Below are positions 19,762 through 30,730 of a stretch of DNA of 64,000 bases, one piece after another. Source of the stretch: Limnobacter humi (lineage in GTDB: Bacteria; Pseudomonadota; Gammaproteobacteria; Burkholderiales; Burkholderiaceae_B); the NCBI RefSeq assembly GCF_024518835.1, contig NZ_JANIGO010000001.1, forward strand, positions 496,001 through 560,000, in the 5' to 3' direction. Position 1 is the stretch's first letter. Every line of letters starts with the position of its first letter. The position numbers and the translations under genes were made by a program. The notes below the pieces were generated by a model, which was given only the letters and a program-made list of their open reading frames with translations, was not told the origin of the DNA and did not search any database.

Positions 19762-20454
19762 TTAGCGCAAGCTGAGCTGGTAACCTTGCCCGCGAATGGT
19801 GTGCAGCGCCAACACGCTGTCAGTGGCATTCAGGTTCAGCTTGTTTCGCAGCGCGCTCATGTGTACGTCAATGCTGCGGTCAAAACGCTCCAGCTTGCGG
19901 CCCAACCCTTGCTCGCACAGCAGGGCTTTGCTGACCACTTCGCCAGCGTGACTCATCAGCACCTCGAGTACATTGAACTCGGCACTGGTCAACTCCACGG
20001 GCTCTTCATTCAGGCTGGCTTTCCGTTTGCTGGAATCCAGGCTCAAGGGGCCAAGCGTGCGGGCAACCCGTGCAGTGGTGCTGTTGGACGACTCGGCAGT
20101 TCGGCGCAAAATGGCCCGAATGCGGGCCACAATTTCCCGGGGCATGCAGGGTTTGGGCACATAATCGTCAGCCCCCAGCTCCAGCCCCACAATTCGATCG
20201 ATATTGTCGCCGCGGGCGGTCAGCATCAACACCGGTACTTCACTGCTTTGACGCAAGGTTTTCAGGGTGTCCAAACCATTTTGCTCACGCATCATGACAT
20301 CCAGCACCACCAGGTCAACGCCGCCTTGCTGAATCCGGTTCAACCCATCCAGTGGGTTAGCACAATGTTCCGCATCAAACCCTTCACCACGCAGGTATTC
20401 ACACAGCAATGTGCCCAGTTCAATGTCGTCGTCAATGTGGAGAATGCAAGTCAT
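19762..20454 (-). CDS. cpxR: Response regulator, CpxR-like (OmpR family)
   Basis: The 230-residue two-domain regulator has a receiver with acidic pair D9/D10, phospho-acceptor D52 (LDVMM), T79 and K101. A winged-helix DNA-binding domain (about 130-228) follows. Segments such as LELGADDYVPKP, REIVARIRAILRR and RFDRSIDVHMSALRNKL are very close to E. coli CpxR. The residue after the conserved Lys-Pro is Cys (KPC) where Phe is usual. It lies directly upstream of cpxA and divergent from the cpxP-like gene, with a CpxR box between them, so autoregulation is likely. Confidence 0.93.
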   Translation of the reverse strand: MTCILHIDDDIELGTLLCEYLRGEGFDAEHCANPLDGLNRIQQGGVDLVVLDVMMREQNGLDTLKTLRQSSEVPVLMLTARGDNIDRIVGLELGADDYVPKPCMPREIVARIRAILRRTAESSNSTTARVARTLGPLSLDSSKRKASLNEEPVELTSAEFNVLEVLMSHAGEVVSKALLCEQGLGRKLERFDRSIDVHMSALRNKLNLNATDSVLALHTIRGQGYQLSLR

Positions 20455-20530
20455 GGGGCTTCAAACGCGTCAACCAATGCCCACAGTGTACCGTTGGAAA
20501 GGAAGTGGCCCCAAGCTGCACCCTGGCGGG

Positions 20531-20545
20531 TTTACTTTTCTTTAC
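20531..20545 (-). promoter_or_regulatory. Perfect CpxR box between cpxR and cpxP
   Basis: On the minus strand the site reads GTAAAGAAAAGTAAA, which is the CpxR consensus GTAAA-N5-GTAAA without a mismatch. It stands 77 bases before the cpxR start and 93 bases before the cpxP start, so it can serve both promoters. Confidence 0.85.
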
Positions 20546-20638
20546 CCGCTTGATGGCCTGCTTTACAGGCCTGGTGTGCAAGATGGGCACCGTGATGCAG
20601 TTGCATCCATTGCATGAACAACACAAGGAGTAATGCAC

Positions 20639-21181
20639 ATGACCACACGCGTTGAACACACCAACACTCGCCATGTATACCGATGGCTGGCCGCCAGTGC
20701 GTTCGCCCTGGCTTTGCCCTGGGGAGCAGCCCAGGCAGCAACTCCCAACGCTGGAGACGCCACTGCTGCCCCTCCACCGCCCCACGAGATGCGGGGTGGC
20801 CCTGGGCATGGACCAGAGCGACGTGAACACGGCCCCATGGCCATGCTCAAAAAGCTGAACCTGACCCCGGAGCAAGATACACAGGTTAAGCAGATTCTGG
20901 ACAAACAGCATGCCCGGATGGAGGGACGACGCGAAGCCCACAAAGCCCACCATGCTGAGATGCGGGCCTTGGTGGAAAGCGACACCTTCGACCAAGCCAA
21001 AGCGACCCGACTCATTCAGCAACAACAGCAGCAGGAGCTGAATGACCGGCTGGCCATGTTGCAAACCCAGCATGATATTTACAAGGTATTGACGCCAGAG
21101 CAGCGCAGCAAACTGAAAGCACTGGAAGAGCGCCGCGAGCAGCGCTGGAAAGATCGTGATGCGAAAAAACCAGCGAAATAA
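20639..21181 (+). CDS. cpxP: Periplasmic CpxP/Spy-family protein
   Basis: The protein has 180 residues with a signal peptide ending about AQA-33. After a Pro/Gly-rich linker come the two LTxxQ motifs that define the family, LTPEQ at 75-79 and 151-155, set in long charged helices. CpxP-type proteins bind the sensor domain of CpxA and damp it, and act as weak chaperones for misfolded envelope proteins. ATG 20639 is chosen because AAGGAG lies 8 bases upstream; an ATG at 20633 would be only 2 bases from it. The gene is divergent from cpxR and shares its CpxR box. Family members can also act as metal sensors (CnrX/ZraP), but the neighbours favour CpxP. Confidence 0.9.
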   Translation: MTTRVEHTNTRHVYRWLAASAFALALPWGAAQAATPNAGDATAAPPPPHEMRGGPGHGPERREHGPMAMLKKLNLTPEQDTQVKQILDKQHARMEGRREAHKAHHAEMRALVESDTFDQAKATRLIQQQQQQELNDRLAMLQTQHDIYKVLTPEQRSKLKALEERREQRWKDRDAKKPAK

Positions 21182-21225
21182 CTCGCCACTTTTTATGGGT
21201 TGTCACACTCTCCTCAACCCATGAA

Positions 21226-21260
21226 AAAACCCCGAGAGGCACAAGGCCTTTCGGGGTTTT
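21226..21260. terminator. Bidirectional terminator between cpxP and gltD
   Basis: The perfect stem AAAACCCCGA / TCGGGGTTTT (21226-21235 with 21251-21260) is extended by AGGC / GCCT towards the loop. It carries A-runs on one side and T-runs on the other, so it can end both convergent transcripts. Confidence 0.88.
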
Positions 21261-21283
21261 GTTCTTTGCAATGCCAGATGTGA

Positions 21284-22771
21284 TTAGCGCGGCAATACAG
21301 TGGCACCCATCAGGTATTGGTCGACCTCGCGAGCAGCCTGACGGCCTTCGCGAATGGCCCACACCACCAGCGACTGGCCGCGGCGCATGTCGCCCGCTGC
21401 AAACACCTTGTCCACGTTGGTGCGGTAGCAGCCTTCACCATCGGTGGTGGCTTTGGCGTTGCCCCGGTTGTCTTTCTCGACACCGAAGGCTTCCAGCACG
21501 CTCTTGGCGGGGTTGGTAAAGCCCATGGCAAACAGCACCAGGTCGGCGGCAATTTCAAATTCGCTGCCAGCCACTTCCTGCATTTTCATTTGGCCGGTGG
21601 CTTCGTCCTTCACCCATTCCACTTTGGCGCACAGGGCGGCTTTCACATTGCCTTTGCCGTCATCGATGAACTTCTTGGTGGTCACAGCGAAATCGCGCTG
21701 AACACCTTCTTCGTGGGAAGACGAGGTGCGCATTTTCATGGGCCAGTAAGGCCACACCAACGGCTTGTTTTCATGCTCGGGGGGCTGGGGCATCAGTTCA
21801 ATCTGCACCACTTGCTTGGCACCATGGCGGTTGGACGTTCCCACACAGTCGGAACCGGTGTCACCACCGCCAATCACGAGCACGTTTTTCTTGGTGGCCA
21901 GAATTTGGTCTTTCAGCTTGTCACCGGCATTCACGCGGTTTTGCAGGGGCAGGAATTCCATGGCGAAGTGCACGCCATTCAATTCACGGCCAGGCACGGG
22001 CAAATCGCGCGGCACTTCAGAACCACCGGTGAGAATCACCGCATCGAACTGCTTCATCAGTTCTTTGGGGCTGATGCTTTCTTTGGCCAGGTTGGCAATG
22101 CCACCTTCCACCAGTTTTTCGCCCACAAACACGCTGGTCTTGAAGGTCACGCCTTCGGCTTCCATTTGCTTGACGCGGCGGTCAATGTGGCTCTTCTCCA
22201 TTTTGAAGTCGGGAATGCCATAGCGCAGCAAGCCACCGATGCGGTCGTTCTTTTCAAACACGGTCACGTCATGACCCACGCGGGCCAACTGCTGGGCAGC
22301 GGCCATGCCGGCAGGCCCGGAGCCCACCACAGCCACTTTCTTGCCGGTTTTTGCAGCAGCCGGCTGGGGCACCACCCAACCATTGGACCAACCCTTGTCG
22401 ATAATCGCATGCTCAATCGACTTGATGCCCACGGGTGCCTCGTGAATGCCCAACGTACAGGCGGCTTCGCAGGGTGCTGGGCAAATGCGGCCGGTGAACT
22501 CGGGGAAGTTGTTGGTGGAATGCAGCGTGTTGAGCGCATTCTGCCAATCCTGCTTGAACACCAGGTCGTTGAAGTCGGGAATGATGTTGTTGACCGGACA
22601 ACCGTTATTGCAAAACGGAATGCCGCAGTCCATGCAGCGTGCGCCCTGCACTTTGGCTTGTTCGTCGGTCAGCGTCAGCACAAATTCCTTGTAGTGCTTC
22701 ACGCGCGCCTGGGGAGCCTCGTATTGCTCCTCCTGGCGTTCAAATTCCATAAAACCGGTGACTTTTCCCAT
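21284..22771 (-). CDS. gltD: Glutamate synthase (NADPH), small subunit
   Basis: GltD takes electrons from NADPH through FAD and iron-sulfur clusters and passes them to GltB for glutamate synthesis. The 495 residues show the N-terminal Cys-rich cluster region ([14 protein letters not shown] and CPAPCEAAC). Then comes the FAD-binding fold [13 protein letters not shown], the NADPH fold [11 protein letters not shown], and the C-terminal FAD contact [18 protein letters not shown]. It lies 41 bases after gltB, and the pair forms an operon. Start ATG 22771 is preceded by GAGGA. Confidence 0.97.
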   Translation of the reverse strand: MGKVTGFMEFERQEEQYEAPQARVKHYKEFVLTLTDEQAKVQGARCMDCGIPFCNNGCPVNNIIPDFNDLVFKQDWQNALNTLHSTNNFPEFTGRICPAPCEAACTLGIHEAPVGIKSIEHAIIDKGWSNGWVVPQPAAAKTGKKVAVVGSGPAGMAAAQQLARVGHDVTVFEKNDRIGGLLRYGIPDFKMEKSHIDRRVKQMEAEGVTFKTSVFVGEKLVEGGIANLAKESISPKELMKQFDAVILTGGSEVPRDLPVPGRELNGVHFAMEFLPLQNRVNAGDKLKDQILATKKNVLVIGGGDTGSDCVGTSNRHGAKQVVQIELMPQPPEHENKPLVWPYWPMKMRTSSSHEEGVQRDFAVTTKKFIDDGKGNVKAALCAKVEWVKDEATGQMKMQEVAGSEFEIAADLVLFAMGFTNPAKSVLEAFGVEKDNRGNAKATTDGEGCYRTNVDKVFAAGDMRRGQSLVVWAIREGRQAAREVDQYLMGATVLPR

Positions 22772-22812
22772 TTCTTAAATCCTCATAAACAGGCAATCTG
22801 CCCCGTTGTTCT

Positions 22813-25800
22813 TCAAGCGGCCACTTTGGCGCCAGACTGCGCTGCCACATAGAGCTCTTTCAGTGCGCGGCGGTATTCGGTCGGGAATACCTTGACGAAC
22901 TTCTTGCGCTCTGTGGCCCAGTTGTCCAGGATGTCCTTGGCGCGCGGGCTGCCGGTGTAGCGGGCATGGCGTTCAATCAAGCCTTTCAGGATGGCTTCGT
23001 CGGTTTGACGTTCTGCTCCCCGGGCCACGCTGTGCCAAATTTCCTTGTCGCCCTTGGCTTCCTGCTCACTGGCGGTTTGCACACCTTCCAGCTCCACCTG
23101 CGCCATGTTGCAGCGCTTGGCGAACAAGCCATCGATGTCGTAGACGTAGGCCAAGCCACCGCTCATGCCCGCAGCAAAGTTGCGGCCAGTTTGGCCCAAC
23201 ACCACCACGGTACCGCCGGTCATGTATTCACAACCATGATCGCCAGTGCCTTCAATCACGGCCGCAGCACCCGAGTTGCGCACGGCAAAACGCTCGCCAG
23301 CCACACCACTCAGGAATGCTTCACCCGCAATGGCGCCGTACAGCACGGTGTTGCCCACAATCATGTTCTCGAAGCTTTCGCCGCGGAAGTCGTTGGTGGG
23401 GCGCACAATGATGCGACCACCCGACAGGCCCTTGCCCACGTAGTCGTTGCCTTCACCCACCAGGTCGGCGGTAATGCCGTGGGCCAGGAAGGCACCGAAG
23501 GACTGCCCGGCTGTGCCGGTGAACTGGATGTGGATGGTGTCGTCGGGCAACCCTTCATGGCCATAACGCTTGGCCACTTCACCCGACAACATGGCACCGG
23601 CGGTGCGGTTCACGTTCTTGATCGGGGTAATGAAGGAAACCTTCTCGCCCTTGTCCAGCGCGGGTTTGGCTTGTGCAATCAGCTTCTGGTCCAGGGCCTT
23701 GTCCAAGCCATGGTCCTGCGTGCCCGTGTGGCGCAGGGGTTCGGTGGTGCCGGTGGGCACCCACAGCAGGCGGCTGAAATCCAGACCCTTGGCTTTCCAG
23801 TGGGAAATGCCCTTCTTCATGTCCAGCAGGTCGGCACGGCCAATCAGCTCTTCAAAGCTGCGAATGCCCAGCTGCGCCATGATTTCGCGCACTTCATTGG
23901 CCACGAAGAAGAAGTAATTCACCACGTGCTCGGGCTTGCCGGTGAACTTCTTGCGAAGCTCGGGGTTTTGTGTGGCCACGCCCACGGGGCAGGTGTTCAG
24001 GTGGCACTTGCGCATCATGATGCAGCCTTCCACCACCAGCGGTGCGGTGGCAAAGCCAAATTCATCGGCACCCAACATGGCACCAATCACCACGTCACGG
24101 CCGGTTTTCATCTGGCCGTCCACTTGCACGCGAATGCGTCCGCGCAGGCCGTTCAGCACCAGGGTTTGCTGGGTTTCAGCCAGGCCGAGTTCCCAGTTGG
24201 TACCGGCATGCTTAATAGAAGACACTGGCGATGCACCGGTACCACCGTCCTGACCCGCGATCACCACGTGATCGGCCTTGGCCTTGGACACACCAGCAGC
24301 AATCGTACCCACACCCACTTCCGACACCAACTTCACAGACACGGAGGCTGCTGGGTTCACGTTTTTCAGGTCGTGAATCAGCTGGGCCAAGTCTTCAATC
24401 GAATAAATGTCGTGGTGCGGTGGTGGGGAAATGAGGCCCACGCCAGGCACGGAGTAACGCAGCTTGCCGATGTAGTCGGACACTTTGCCACCGGGCAACT
24501 GACCGCCTTCACCAGGCTTGGCACCCTGGGCCATCTTGATCTGGATTTGATCGGCCGAAGTCAGGTATTCGGCGGTTACACCGAAACGACCGGAGGCCAC
24601 CTGCTTGATGCGCGAACGCAGGCTATCACCTTTCTTCAAGGGGAAGTCAGCCACCACCACATCGCCCAGCTCGCTCTTCAGCGTAGCGCCTTCGGCAATG
24701 GGGCCATTGCCTGGACCAAACTTTTCCAGACCCGCACGCAGCTCGGTGCGGTAACGCTTGGCGTCCTCGCCACCTTCACCGGTGTTGCTCTTGCCGCCGA
24801 TGCGGTTCATGGCCACAGCCAGTGTGGAGTGTGCTTCGGTTGAAATAGAACCCAGCGACATGGCGCCGGTTGCAAAGCGCTTCACAATCTCTTCAGCCGA
24901 TTCCACTTCTTCAATCGGAATGGCTTTGGCGGCGTCCACACGGAATTCAAACAGACCACGCAGCGTCATGTGGCGCTTGCTTTGGTCGTTGATGATTTGC
25001 GCGTATTCCTTGTAGGTGTTGTAAGTGCCGCTGCGTGTGGAGTGCTGCAATTTGGCAATGGCATCGGGGGTCCACATGTGCTCTTCACCCCGGGTACGCC
25101 AGGCGTATTCGCCACCGGCGTCCAGCGCGCCAGCCAACACGGGGTCGGGGCTGAAAGCGGCCTGGTGAATGCGGATGGCTTCCTCGGCCACTTCAAACAC
25201 ACCAATGCCTTCCACCTTGGTGGGTGTGCCGGCAAAGTAGGCGTCGATGAAGGCTTGGTTCAAACCCACCGCTTCAAAAATTTGCGCGCCGGTGTAGCTC
25301 ATGTAGGTGGAAATGCCCATCTTGGACATCACCTTCATCAAGCCCTTGCCCACCGCCTTGATGTAGTTGTACACGGCCTTCTCGGGGCTCAGGTCGCCAG
25401 TCAAGCCCTTGCTCATGTCGGCAATGGTTTCCATGGCCAAATAGGGGTGCACGGCTTCGGCGCCGTAACCGGCCAGCAATGCAAAGTGGTGTACTTCGCG
25501 GGCAGAACCGGTTTCAACCACCAGGCCGGTGGACGTGCGCTGGCCTACTTTGACGAGGTGCTGGTGAATGGCCGATGTGGCCAACAAGGCGGGAATGGCG
25601 ACGTGGTCACGGTCCACCAGACGGTCGGAAATGATCAGGATGTTGGCACCGTTGTTCACGGCGTCGCGCGCTTCGGCACACAGGGAAGCCAAACGGGCCT
25701 CAATGCCTTCCTTGCCCCAGGCCACGGGGTAGCAAATGTTGAGTTCATGGCTCTTGAACTTGCCGCCCGTGAACTGCTCGATGTTACGGATTTTGGCCAT

Positions 25801-27534
25801 GTCCTTGGAGGTGAGCACAGGCTGGCCCACTTCCAATCGCATCGGCGGGTTGATGTTGTTCAGGTCCAGCAGGTTGGGCTTGGGCCCAATGAAGCTGTTC
25901 AAGCTCATCACGAGGTTTTCGCGGATCGGGTCGATCGGCGGGTTGGTCACCTGGGCAAACAACTGCTTGAAGTAGTTATACAGGGGCTTGAGCTTGTTGG
26001 ACATGACGGCCAGCGGGCTGTCGTTGCCCATGGAACCGGTGGCTTCTTCAGCCGACACCAGCATGGGCGCCATCAGGAACTTCAGGTCTTCCTGGGTGTA
26101 GCCAAACGCTTGCTGGCGGTCCAGCAGGCTTTCACGCGGCTGTACAGGCTCGGGTTGGCCTTCCACTTCATCCAGCTTCACGCGGATGGTGTCAATCCAC
26201 TGCTTGTAGGGCTTGGACGACGCGAGCTGATTTTTCAGTTCGTCGTCGTTGATGATGCGGCCGGCTTCCATGTCGATGAGGAACATTTTGCCGGGCTGCA
26301 GGCGCCACTTCTTGACGATTTTGCTTTCGGGAATCGACAGGGTGCCAGACTCTGAAGCCATCACCACCAGGTCGTCTTCGGTCACGATATAACGGGCGGG
26401 GCGCAGGCCGTTGCGGTCCAGCGTGGCACCAATCTGCTTGCCGTCGGTGAAGGCCAGGGCGGCGGGGCCGTCCCAAGGTTCCATCATGGCCGCGTGGTAT
26501 TCATAGAAGGCGCGACGGTTGTCGTCCATCAGGGTGTGCTGTTCCCAAGCCTCAGGCACCATCATCATCATGGCCTGTGCAATGGGGTAGCCAGCCATGA
26601 CCAACAGTTCCAAGCAGTTGTCGAAACAGGCGGTGTCGGACTGGCCCTCAAAAATCAGCGGGTAGAGTTTTTGCAGGTCATCGCCCAACACGGCGCTCTT
26701 CATCACGCCTTCACGGGCGCGCATCCAGTTGAAGTTGCCCTTCACGGTGTTGATTTCACCGTTGTGGGCCAGCATGCGGTAGGGGTGGGCCAATGGCCAT
26801 TCGGGGAATGTGTTGGTCGAGAAGCGCTGGTGAACCAGGGCCAGGGCTGACACGCAGCGGGCATCTTGCAGGTCGAGGTAGTACTCGCCCACCTGGTTGG
26901 CCAGCAGCAGGCCCTTGTACACAATGGTGCGGGCGCTCATGGAGGGGGTGAAATATTCGGTGCCGTGGGCCAGGTTCAGGGCCTTGATGGCGTGCACGGC
27001 GCGCTTGCGGATCACATACAGTTTGCGCTCCAGGGCATCGGTCACCATGATGTCGCGGCCACGGCCAACAAACACCTGGCGAATCACCGGCTCTTTGGCG
27101 CGCACGGTGGGGCTCATGGGCATGTCAGCATTCACCGGCACATCACGCCAGCCCAACAACACCTGGCCTTCGGCCTTGATGGCGCGCTCCATTTCCTGTT
27201 CGCAGGCGATGCGGGACGCGGTTTCTTTCGGCAGGAACAACATGCCCACGCCGTATTCACCGGCTGGTGGCAGTGTCACGCCCTGCTTGGCCATTTCTTC
27301 GCGGAAGAAGGCATCAGGAATTTGAATCAGGATACCGGCACCGTCGCCCATCAATGGGTCGGCACCCACGGCGCCCCGGTGGTCCAAGTTTTCCAGAATT
27401 TTCAGGCCACTGGCGATGATGTCGTGGGTCTTCTTGCCCTTGATGTGGGCCACAAAGCCCACGCCGCACGCGTCGTGTTCGTATTCTTTGGAGTACAGGC
27501 CGTGTTGTTCGGCTGCCTGGCGAATGTCTTGCAT
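22813..27534 (-). CDS. gltB: Glutamate synthase (NADPH), large subunit
   Basis: GltB makes two glutamates from glutamine and 2-oxoglutarate. The 1573 residues give the normal architecture: class II amidotransferase with the nucleophile Cys23 in DACGVGF (exposed after propeptide removal), central domain, FMN-binding synthase domain ([25 protein letters not shown]), 3Fe-4S Cys set C-x5-C-x4-C in [12 protein letters not shown], and the C-terminal GxGxG beta-helix domain. ATG 27534 is chosen because GGAG lies 8 bases upstream; the frame also has a TTG two codons earlier. It is the first gene of gltBD. Confidence 0.98.
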   Translation of the reverse strand: MQDIRQAAEQHGLYSKEYEHDACGVGFVAHIKGKKTHDIIASGLKILENLDHRGAVGADPLMGDGAGILIQIPDAFFREEMAKQGVTLPPAGEYGVGMLFLPKETASRIACEQEMERAIKAEGQVLLGWRDVPVNADMPMSPTVRAKEPVIRQVFVGRGRDIMVTDALERKLYVIRKRAVHAIKALNLAHGTEYFTPSMSARTIVYKGLLLANQVGEYYLDLQDARCVSALALVHQRFSTNTFPEWPLAHPYRMLAHNGEINTVKGNFNWMRAREGVMKSAVLGDDLQKLYPLIFEGQSDTACFDNCLELLVMAGYPIAQAMMMMVPEAWEQHTLMDDNRRAFYEYHAAMMEPWDGPAALAFTDGKQIGATLDRNGLRPARYIVTEDDLVVMASESGTLSIPESKIVKKWRLQPGKMFLIDMEAGRIINDDELKNQLASSKPYKQWIDTIRVKLDEVEGQPEPVQPRESLLDRQQAFGYTQEDLKFLMAPMLVSAEEATGSMGNDSPLAVMSNKLKPLYNYFKQLFAQVTNPPIDPIRENLVMSLNSFIGPKPNLLDLNNINPPMRLEVGQPVLTSKDMAKIRNIEQFTGGKFKSHELNICYPVAWGKEGIEARLASLCAEARDAVNNGANILIISDRLVDRDHVAIPALLATSAIHQHLVKVGQRTSTGLVVETGSAREVHHFALLAGYGAEAVHPYLAMETIADMSKGLTGDLSPEKAVYNYIKAVGKGLMKVMSKMGISTYMSYTGAQIFEAVGLNQAFIDAYFAGTPTKVEGIGVFEVAEEAIRIHQAAFSPDPVLAGALDAGGEYAWRTRGEEHMWTPDAIAKLQHSTRSGTYNTYKEYAQIINDQSKRHMTLRGLFEFRVDAAKAIPIEEVESAEEIVKRFATGAMSLGSISTEAHSTLAVAMNRIGGKSNTGEGGEDAKRYRTELRAGLEKFGPGNGPIAEGATLKSELGDVVVADFPLKKGDSLRSRIKQVASGRFGVTAEYLTSADQIQIKMAQGAKPGEGGQLPGGKVSDYIGKLRYSVPGVGLISPPPHHDIYSIEDLAQLIHDLKNVNPAASVSVKLVSEVGVGTIAAGVSKAKADHVVIAGQDGGTGASPVSSIKHAGTNWELGLAETQQTLVLNGLRGRIRVQVDGQMKTGRDVVIGAMLGADEFGFATAPLVVEGCIMMRKCHLNTCPVGVATQNPELRKKFTGKPEHVVNYFFFVANEVREIMAQLGIRSFEELIGRADLLDMKKGISHWKAKGLDFSRLLWVPTGTTEPLRHTGTQDHGLDKALDQKLIAQAKPALDKGEKVSFITPIKNVNRTAGAMLSGEVAKRYGHEGLPDDTIHIQFTGTAGQSFGAFLAHGITADLVGEGNDYVGKGLSGGRIIVRPTNDFRGESFENMIVGNTVLYGAIAGEAFLSGVAGERFAVRNSGAAAVIEGTGDHGCEYMTGGTVVVLGQTGRNFAAGMSGGLAYVYDIDGLFAKRCNMAQVELEGVQTASEQEAKGDKEIWHSVARGAERQTDEAILKGLIERHARYTGSPRAKDILDNWATERKKFVKVFPTEYRRALKELYVAAQSGAKVAA

Positions 27535-27670
27535 GTGCAATCTCCGGAATGCGGAGGACTGTTCGCCGGCCTGAAATGGGTGAGGCGCAACAAATCCCCA
27601 TGAAATTCAGGGTCTTTGACCCAAGTGAACACGCACTGTACTGCAGTGCGGCATGCAGATCAAGGAAAAT

Positions 27671-27728
27671 AAATGGGGTCTGACCCCATTTTAGAACCCC
27701 CACCCCAATTTATAAAATTTAATTGGGG
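27671..27728. repeat. REP-like palindrome pair next to the RAYT-family gene
   Basis: Two dyads lie side by side. The first is AAATGGGGTC/TGACCCCATTT (27671-27691). The second is CCCCAATT / AATTGGGG (27703-27710 with 27721-27728), with AT-rich bases between. The GGGGTC-GACCCC core is of the kind found beside RAYT genes. They sit 35 bases past the end of the RAYT-like gene, between it and gltB. Confidence 0.7.
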
Positions 27729-27762
27729 ACAGACCATTGAAAAATGCACACTATTCGTGCAT

Positions 27763-28464
27763 TCAGCGCACAGATTCGGCCTTGGGGGGTCGTCCGCGCG
27801 GCCGCGGGCGGGCCGAGCGGTTGGCCAAAAGGTCCACCTGCTGGAAAAAGGCGTCGTCACTCCACAACCAGCCTTTGTGAATGCACTCGCTCAGCTCGCG
27901 CTGGTCCCTCTCGGAAAACCCCTGCTCACTGAACTGGCGGTATCGGCTTTGGCGTTCAAATGGCGTATTGCCCAATGCCCAGTAACTGGGCAAATCGGCC
28001 AGCCAAGCTTCATTCACCACGCCGGCATGGGCGGCATAGCTGCTCCAGGGGTAGGTGGCCAGGTCTAGGGTTTGATGCACCCGCAGGGCCAACTGCTCGA
28101 CAAACAGGCAGGCCTTCAAACTGCGGGACCCCGGCTGCACCACGGTGGACTTGAACCGGGGCTCCCACACGGGGCCACCCAATGCTGGCTGTGCGTCTTT
28201 GATGACTGGCGAAAAATGCCGATTGAGGTTTTGCACAAACCGACCGGCCTGTTGGGCATCATTGACCTGCAGCATGACCATGGCACCCACGGTGGCCAAA
28301 CCATAGGCATGCACCTGCACACCCTCTTCCCGTGCACTCACCGGCAGGCGGTCGCGAAAAAAGGCAAAGGCCTCGCGGGTTTTGAATACATCCTGTCCAC
28401 CCACGCCCTGCAGCTCCAACACCACTGGGCACTCCGGGATGAAAAGACGAGCCTGCCGGGCCAT
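27763..28464 (-). CDS. RAYT-family (REP-associated Y1 transposase) protein with lost catalytic motifs
   Basis: The 233 residues follow the layout of Y1-type REP-associated transposases: MARQARLFIPECPVVLE at the start, RFVQNLNRHF, PVWEPRFKSTVV, YPWSSYAAHAG and a basic C-terminus PRPRGRPPK. The residues needed for single-strand DNA transposition are missing. The H-u-H motif position reads VGAMVMLQV instead of a NHxHLL-type sequence, and the Tyr-containing segment before ELNPVRA reads CLFVEQLALRV. The reading frame is nevertheless open over the full family length. It could be a domesticated REP-binding protein or a dying gene. It follows dgt at 16 bases on the same strand. Confidence 0.8.
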   Translation of the reverse strand: MARQARLFIPECPVVLELQGVGGQDVFKTREAFAFFRDRLPVSAREEGVQVHAYGLATVGAMVMLQVNDAQQAGRFVQNLNRHFSPVIKDAQPALGGPVWEPRFKSTVVQPGSRSLKACLFVEQLALRVHQTLDLATYPWSSYAAHAGVVNEAWLADLPSYWALGNTPFERQSRYRQFSEQGFSERDQRELSECIHKGWLWSDDAFFQQVDLLANRSARPRPRGRPPKAESVR

Positions 28465-28480
28465 GGGCGTTGCGGCCGGT

Positions 28481-29617
28481 TTAGCCAGGCAGGCCAGGCA
28501 CCGACAGGCGCTGGTGTTCTTTCATGGCATAGCGGTCAGTCATGCCAGCAATGTAATCGGCAATGGCGCGGGGCGCATCGGTTTGGGCGCGCTGGAAAAA
28601 CTGTGGGGGCAGCAGACGCGGGTCTTCCATGAAGGTGGCAAACAGGTCTTGCACCACCCGCCGCGCTTTCATGGTTGCGCGCAACACCTGGTAATGCTGG
28701 TACAGGCTTTTGCGCAAAAAAGCTTTCAACTCGCGATTGAGCTCGGCCATCTCATCGCTGAAGCCGATGAGTGCTGGGGCTTGCTGAACATCGGCCACGC
28801 AAGTGGGCTGGTGCTGTTGAATGCGTCGGTCCGACTCGGCCAACAGGTCGGACACCAAGGCATTGATGACCCCGCGCACGGTTTCGTGAATGAGACGTCG
28901 GCCTTCCAGCTTGGGATGACGTACCAACACGCGGTCCAGGTGCAACTTGAACAGACGCACCTCGGCACACTGTTCCAGTGAGATGAGGCCTGAACGCAGC
29001 CCATCGTCAATGTCGTGGTTGTTGTAGGCAATTTCATCGGCCAGGTTGGTGACCTGCGCTTCCAGCACGGGGCGGCGGTTGTCCAGAAAGCGCTTGGCCA
29101 CATCACCCAAACGCTCGGCATTGGGGCGGCTGCAGTGCTTCAAAATGCTTTCGCGGGTTTCAAAACACAGGTTCAACCCGTTGAAGCTGGCGTACTTTTC
29201 TTCCAGGTCATCCACCACCCGCAGGCTTTGCAGGTTGTGCTCAAACCCACCGTGGGGCTGCATGCAGTCGTTGAGCGCGTCCTGCCCGGCATGGCCAAAC
29301 GGGGTGTGGCCAAGGTCGTGCGCCAGGGCAACCGCTTCGGTCAATTCCTCATTCAGGCCCAGGTTGCGGGCAATGCTGCGGGCCAGTTGGGCCACTTCCA
29401 GACTATGGGTGAGGCGGGTGCGGTACAAGTCGCCCTCGGTGTTGACAAACACCTGGGTTTTGTATTCCAACCGGCGAAATGCTGCGCTGTGAATGATGCG
29501 GTCGCGATCGCGTTCAAACTCGGTGCGGCCAAACGGCGGCTCCTCATTGTGCACACGGCCTTTGGTGTTGGCCGACGACACCGCATAGGGCGCCAGGTTG
29601 CGCTCAAAGTCCAGCAT
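28481..29617 (-). CDS. dgt: Deoxyguanosinetriphosphate triphosphohydrolase-like HD protein
   Basis: This is a 378-residue HD-domain dNTP triphosphohydrolase, which splits dNTPs to nucleoside and triphosphate and helps balance the DNA precursor pool. Metal ligands are H71 ([10 protein letters not shown]), H100-D101 (AHDLGH) and a later Asp in [12 protein letters not shown]. The GHTPFGHAG motif follows the HD pair. The length and start fit the shorter dGTPase-like class of Burkholderiales rather than E. coli Dgt (about 505). It follows aroB at 18 bases in the aro-pil cluster, a conserved betaproteobacterial order. Confidence 0.95.
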   Translation of the reverse strand: MLDFERNLAPYAVSSANTKGRVHNEEPPFGRTEFERDRDRIIHSAAFRRLEYKTQVFVNTEGDLYRTRLTHSLEVAQLARSIARNLGLNEELTEAVALAHDLGHTPFGHAGQDALNDCMQPHGGFEHNLQSLRVVDDLEEKYASFNGLNLCFETRESILKHCSRPNAERLGDVAKRFLDNRRPVLEAQVTNLADEIAYNNHDIDDGLRSGLISLEQCAEVRLFKLHLDRVLVRHPKLEGRRLIHETVRGVINALVSDLLAESDRRIQQHQPTCVADVQQAPALIGFSDEMAELNRELKAFLRKSLYQHYQVLRATMKARRVVQDLFATFMEDPRLLPPQFFQRAQTDAPRAIADYIAGMTDRYAMKEHQRLSVPGLPG

Positions 29618-29635
29618 GGCGGCCTCGCACGTCCA

Positions 29636-30730
29636 TCAATCTCCTGCACCCAGCTCAAGCAGGGTTTGCCGCACCAGCGCTTCGTCGGCAGGTGATGTGT
29701 TGGCTTTGCCCAGGCCATTGAGCAACACGTATTTAATGGCACCGGCGTCGTTCTTCTTGTCGTGCGCCATCAATTCCATGAATTTGTTCACGCCCAGTTT
29801 GGGCGGCATGGCGGGCAGGCGGGCCTGAATGACCACCTTTTTCAACCGGGCCGACTCCTCGGCACTCAAACGCCCCATGCGTTTGCACAACTCGGCGGCA
29901 ATCACCATGCCGCAGCCCACCGCCTCGCCGTGGTACCACTGGCCGTAACCCATGCCGGCTTCAATGGCATGGCCAAAGGTGTGGCCAAAATTCAGAATGG
30001 CACGCAAACCACCTTCGCGTTCGTCTTTGGACACCACATCGGCCTTGATTTCGCAACTGCGCTTGACCACCAGCGCCAACAATTCTGCATCGCGGTTCAA
30101 CAGGGCGGGCATGTTCTGCTCCACCACGTCCAAATACGCCGTGTCGGCAATCGCGCCATGCTTGATGATCTCTGCCAATCCACAGCTCAGCTCACGGTCC
30201 GGCAATGTATTCAGGGTTGCAATGTCGGTGATCACCAGTTGGGGCTGGTAAAAAGCCCCGATCATGTTTTTGCCCAGCGGGTGGTTGATGCCCGTTTTAC
30301 CGCCCACCGAACTGTCCACCTGGCTGAGCAAGGTGGTGGGTACCTGGATAAACGGAATCCCACGCATGAAGGCTGATGCAGCAAAACCGCCCATGTCGCC
30401 AATCACGCCGCCGCCCAAGGCCACCAGCACGGTTTTGCGGTCACAGTGGTGTTGCAACAGTGCATCAAATACCCGTTGCAGGGTGGGCCAGTCCTTGTAT
30501 TCTTCCCCGTCAGGCAAGGTCACCGTGTGCACTGCTTTGGCCCCGGCCTCCCGCAAGGTTGCATTCAGGCGGTCGGCATACAGAGGGCCCACCGTGGTGT
30601 TGGTGCACACCATCACCGTTCGACCGCTCACGACGGGCGCAAACAGTTCAGCACGGGCCAGAAGGCCGTTGCCAATGTGTATGGGGTAGCTGCGATCCCC
30701 AAGGTCCACGTTCAAACTGTGCATGCTCAT
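29636..30730 (-). CDS. aroB: 3-dehydroquinate synthase
   Basis: AroB converts DAHP to 3-dehydroquinate, the second step of the shikimate pathway, using NAD and a divalent metal. The 364 residues show the NAD-binding Gly-rich segment [15 protein letters not shown], the substrate segment [19 protein letters not shown], and the metal ligands E in GLAEIIKHG and His in [10 protein letters not shown] and YHGEAV. The ATG at 30730 overlaps the aroK stop by ATGA; ATG 30724 is an alternative. Confidence 0.98.
   Translation of the reverse strand: MSMHSLNVDLGDRSYPIHIGNGLLARAELFAPVVSGRTVMVCTNTTVGPLYADRLNATLREAGAKAVHTVTLPDGEEYKDWPTLQRVFDALLQHHCDRKTVLVALGGGVIGDMGGFAASAFMRGIPFIQVPTTLLSQVDSSVGGKTGINHPLGKNMIGAFYQPQLVITDIATLNTLPDRELSCGLAEIIKHGAIADTAYLDVVEQNMPALLNRDAELLALVVKRSCEIKADVVSKDEREGGLRAILNFGHTFGHAIEAGMGYGQWYHGEAVGCGMVIAAELCKRMGRLSAEESARLKKVVIQARLPAMPPKLGVNKFMELMAHDKKNDAGAIKYVLLNGLGKANTSPADEALVRQTLLELGAGD

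Noticed and set aside
19381-20553. 390-codon plus-strand frame across cpxA and cpxR
   Set aside because: It crosses two real genes and their gap, with His/Gln-rich shadow composition.
21317-22852. Long plus-strand open frame of 511 codons opposite gltD
   Set aside because: It is the antisense shadow of gltD: the translation is rich in His, Gly and Ala, without family motifs, and the real gene on the other strand is unmistakable.
22966-26355. Long plus-strand open frames (625 and 461 codons) opposite gltB
   Set aside because: High-GC antisense frames opposite a conserved gene; the compositions are those of reverse-complement shadows and no domain is recognisable.
27671-28464. Complete insertion sequence with active transposase
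   Set aside because: No terminal inverted repeats or target duplication frame the gene, and the catalytic residues of the Y1 family are missing.
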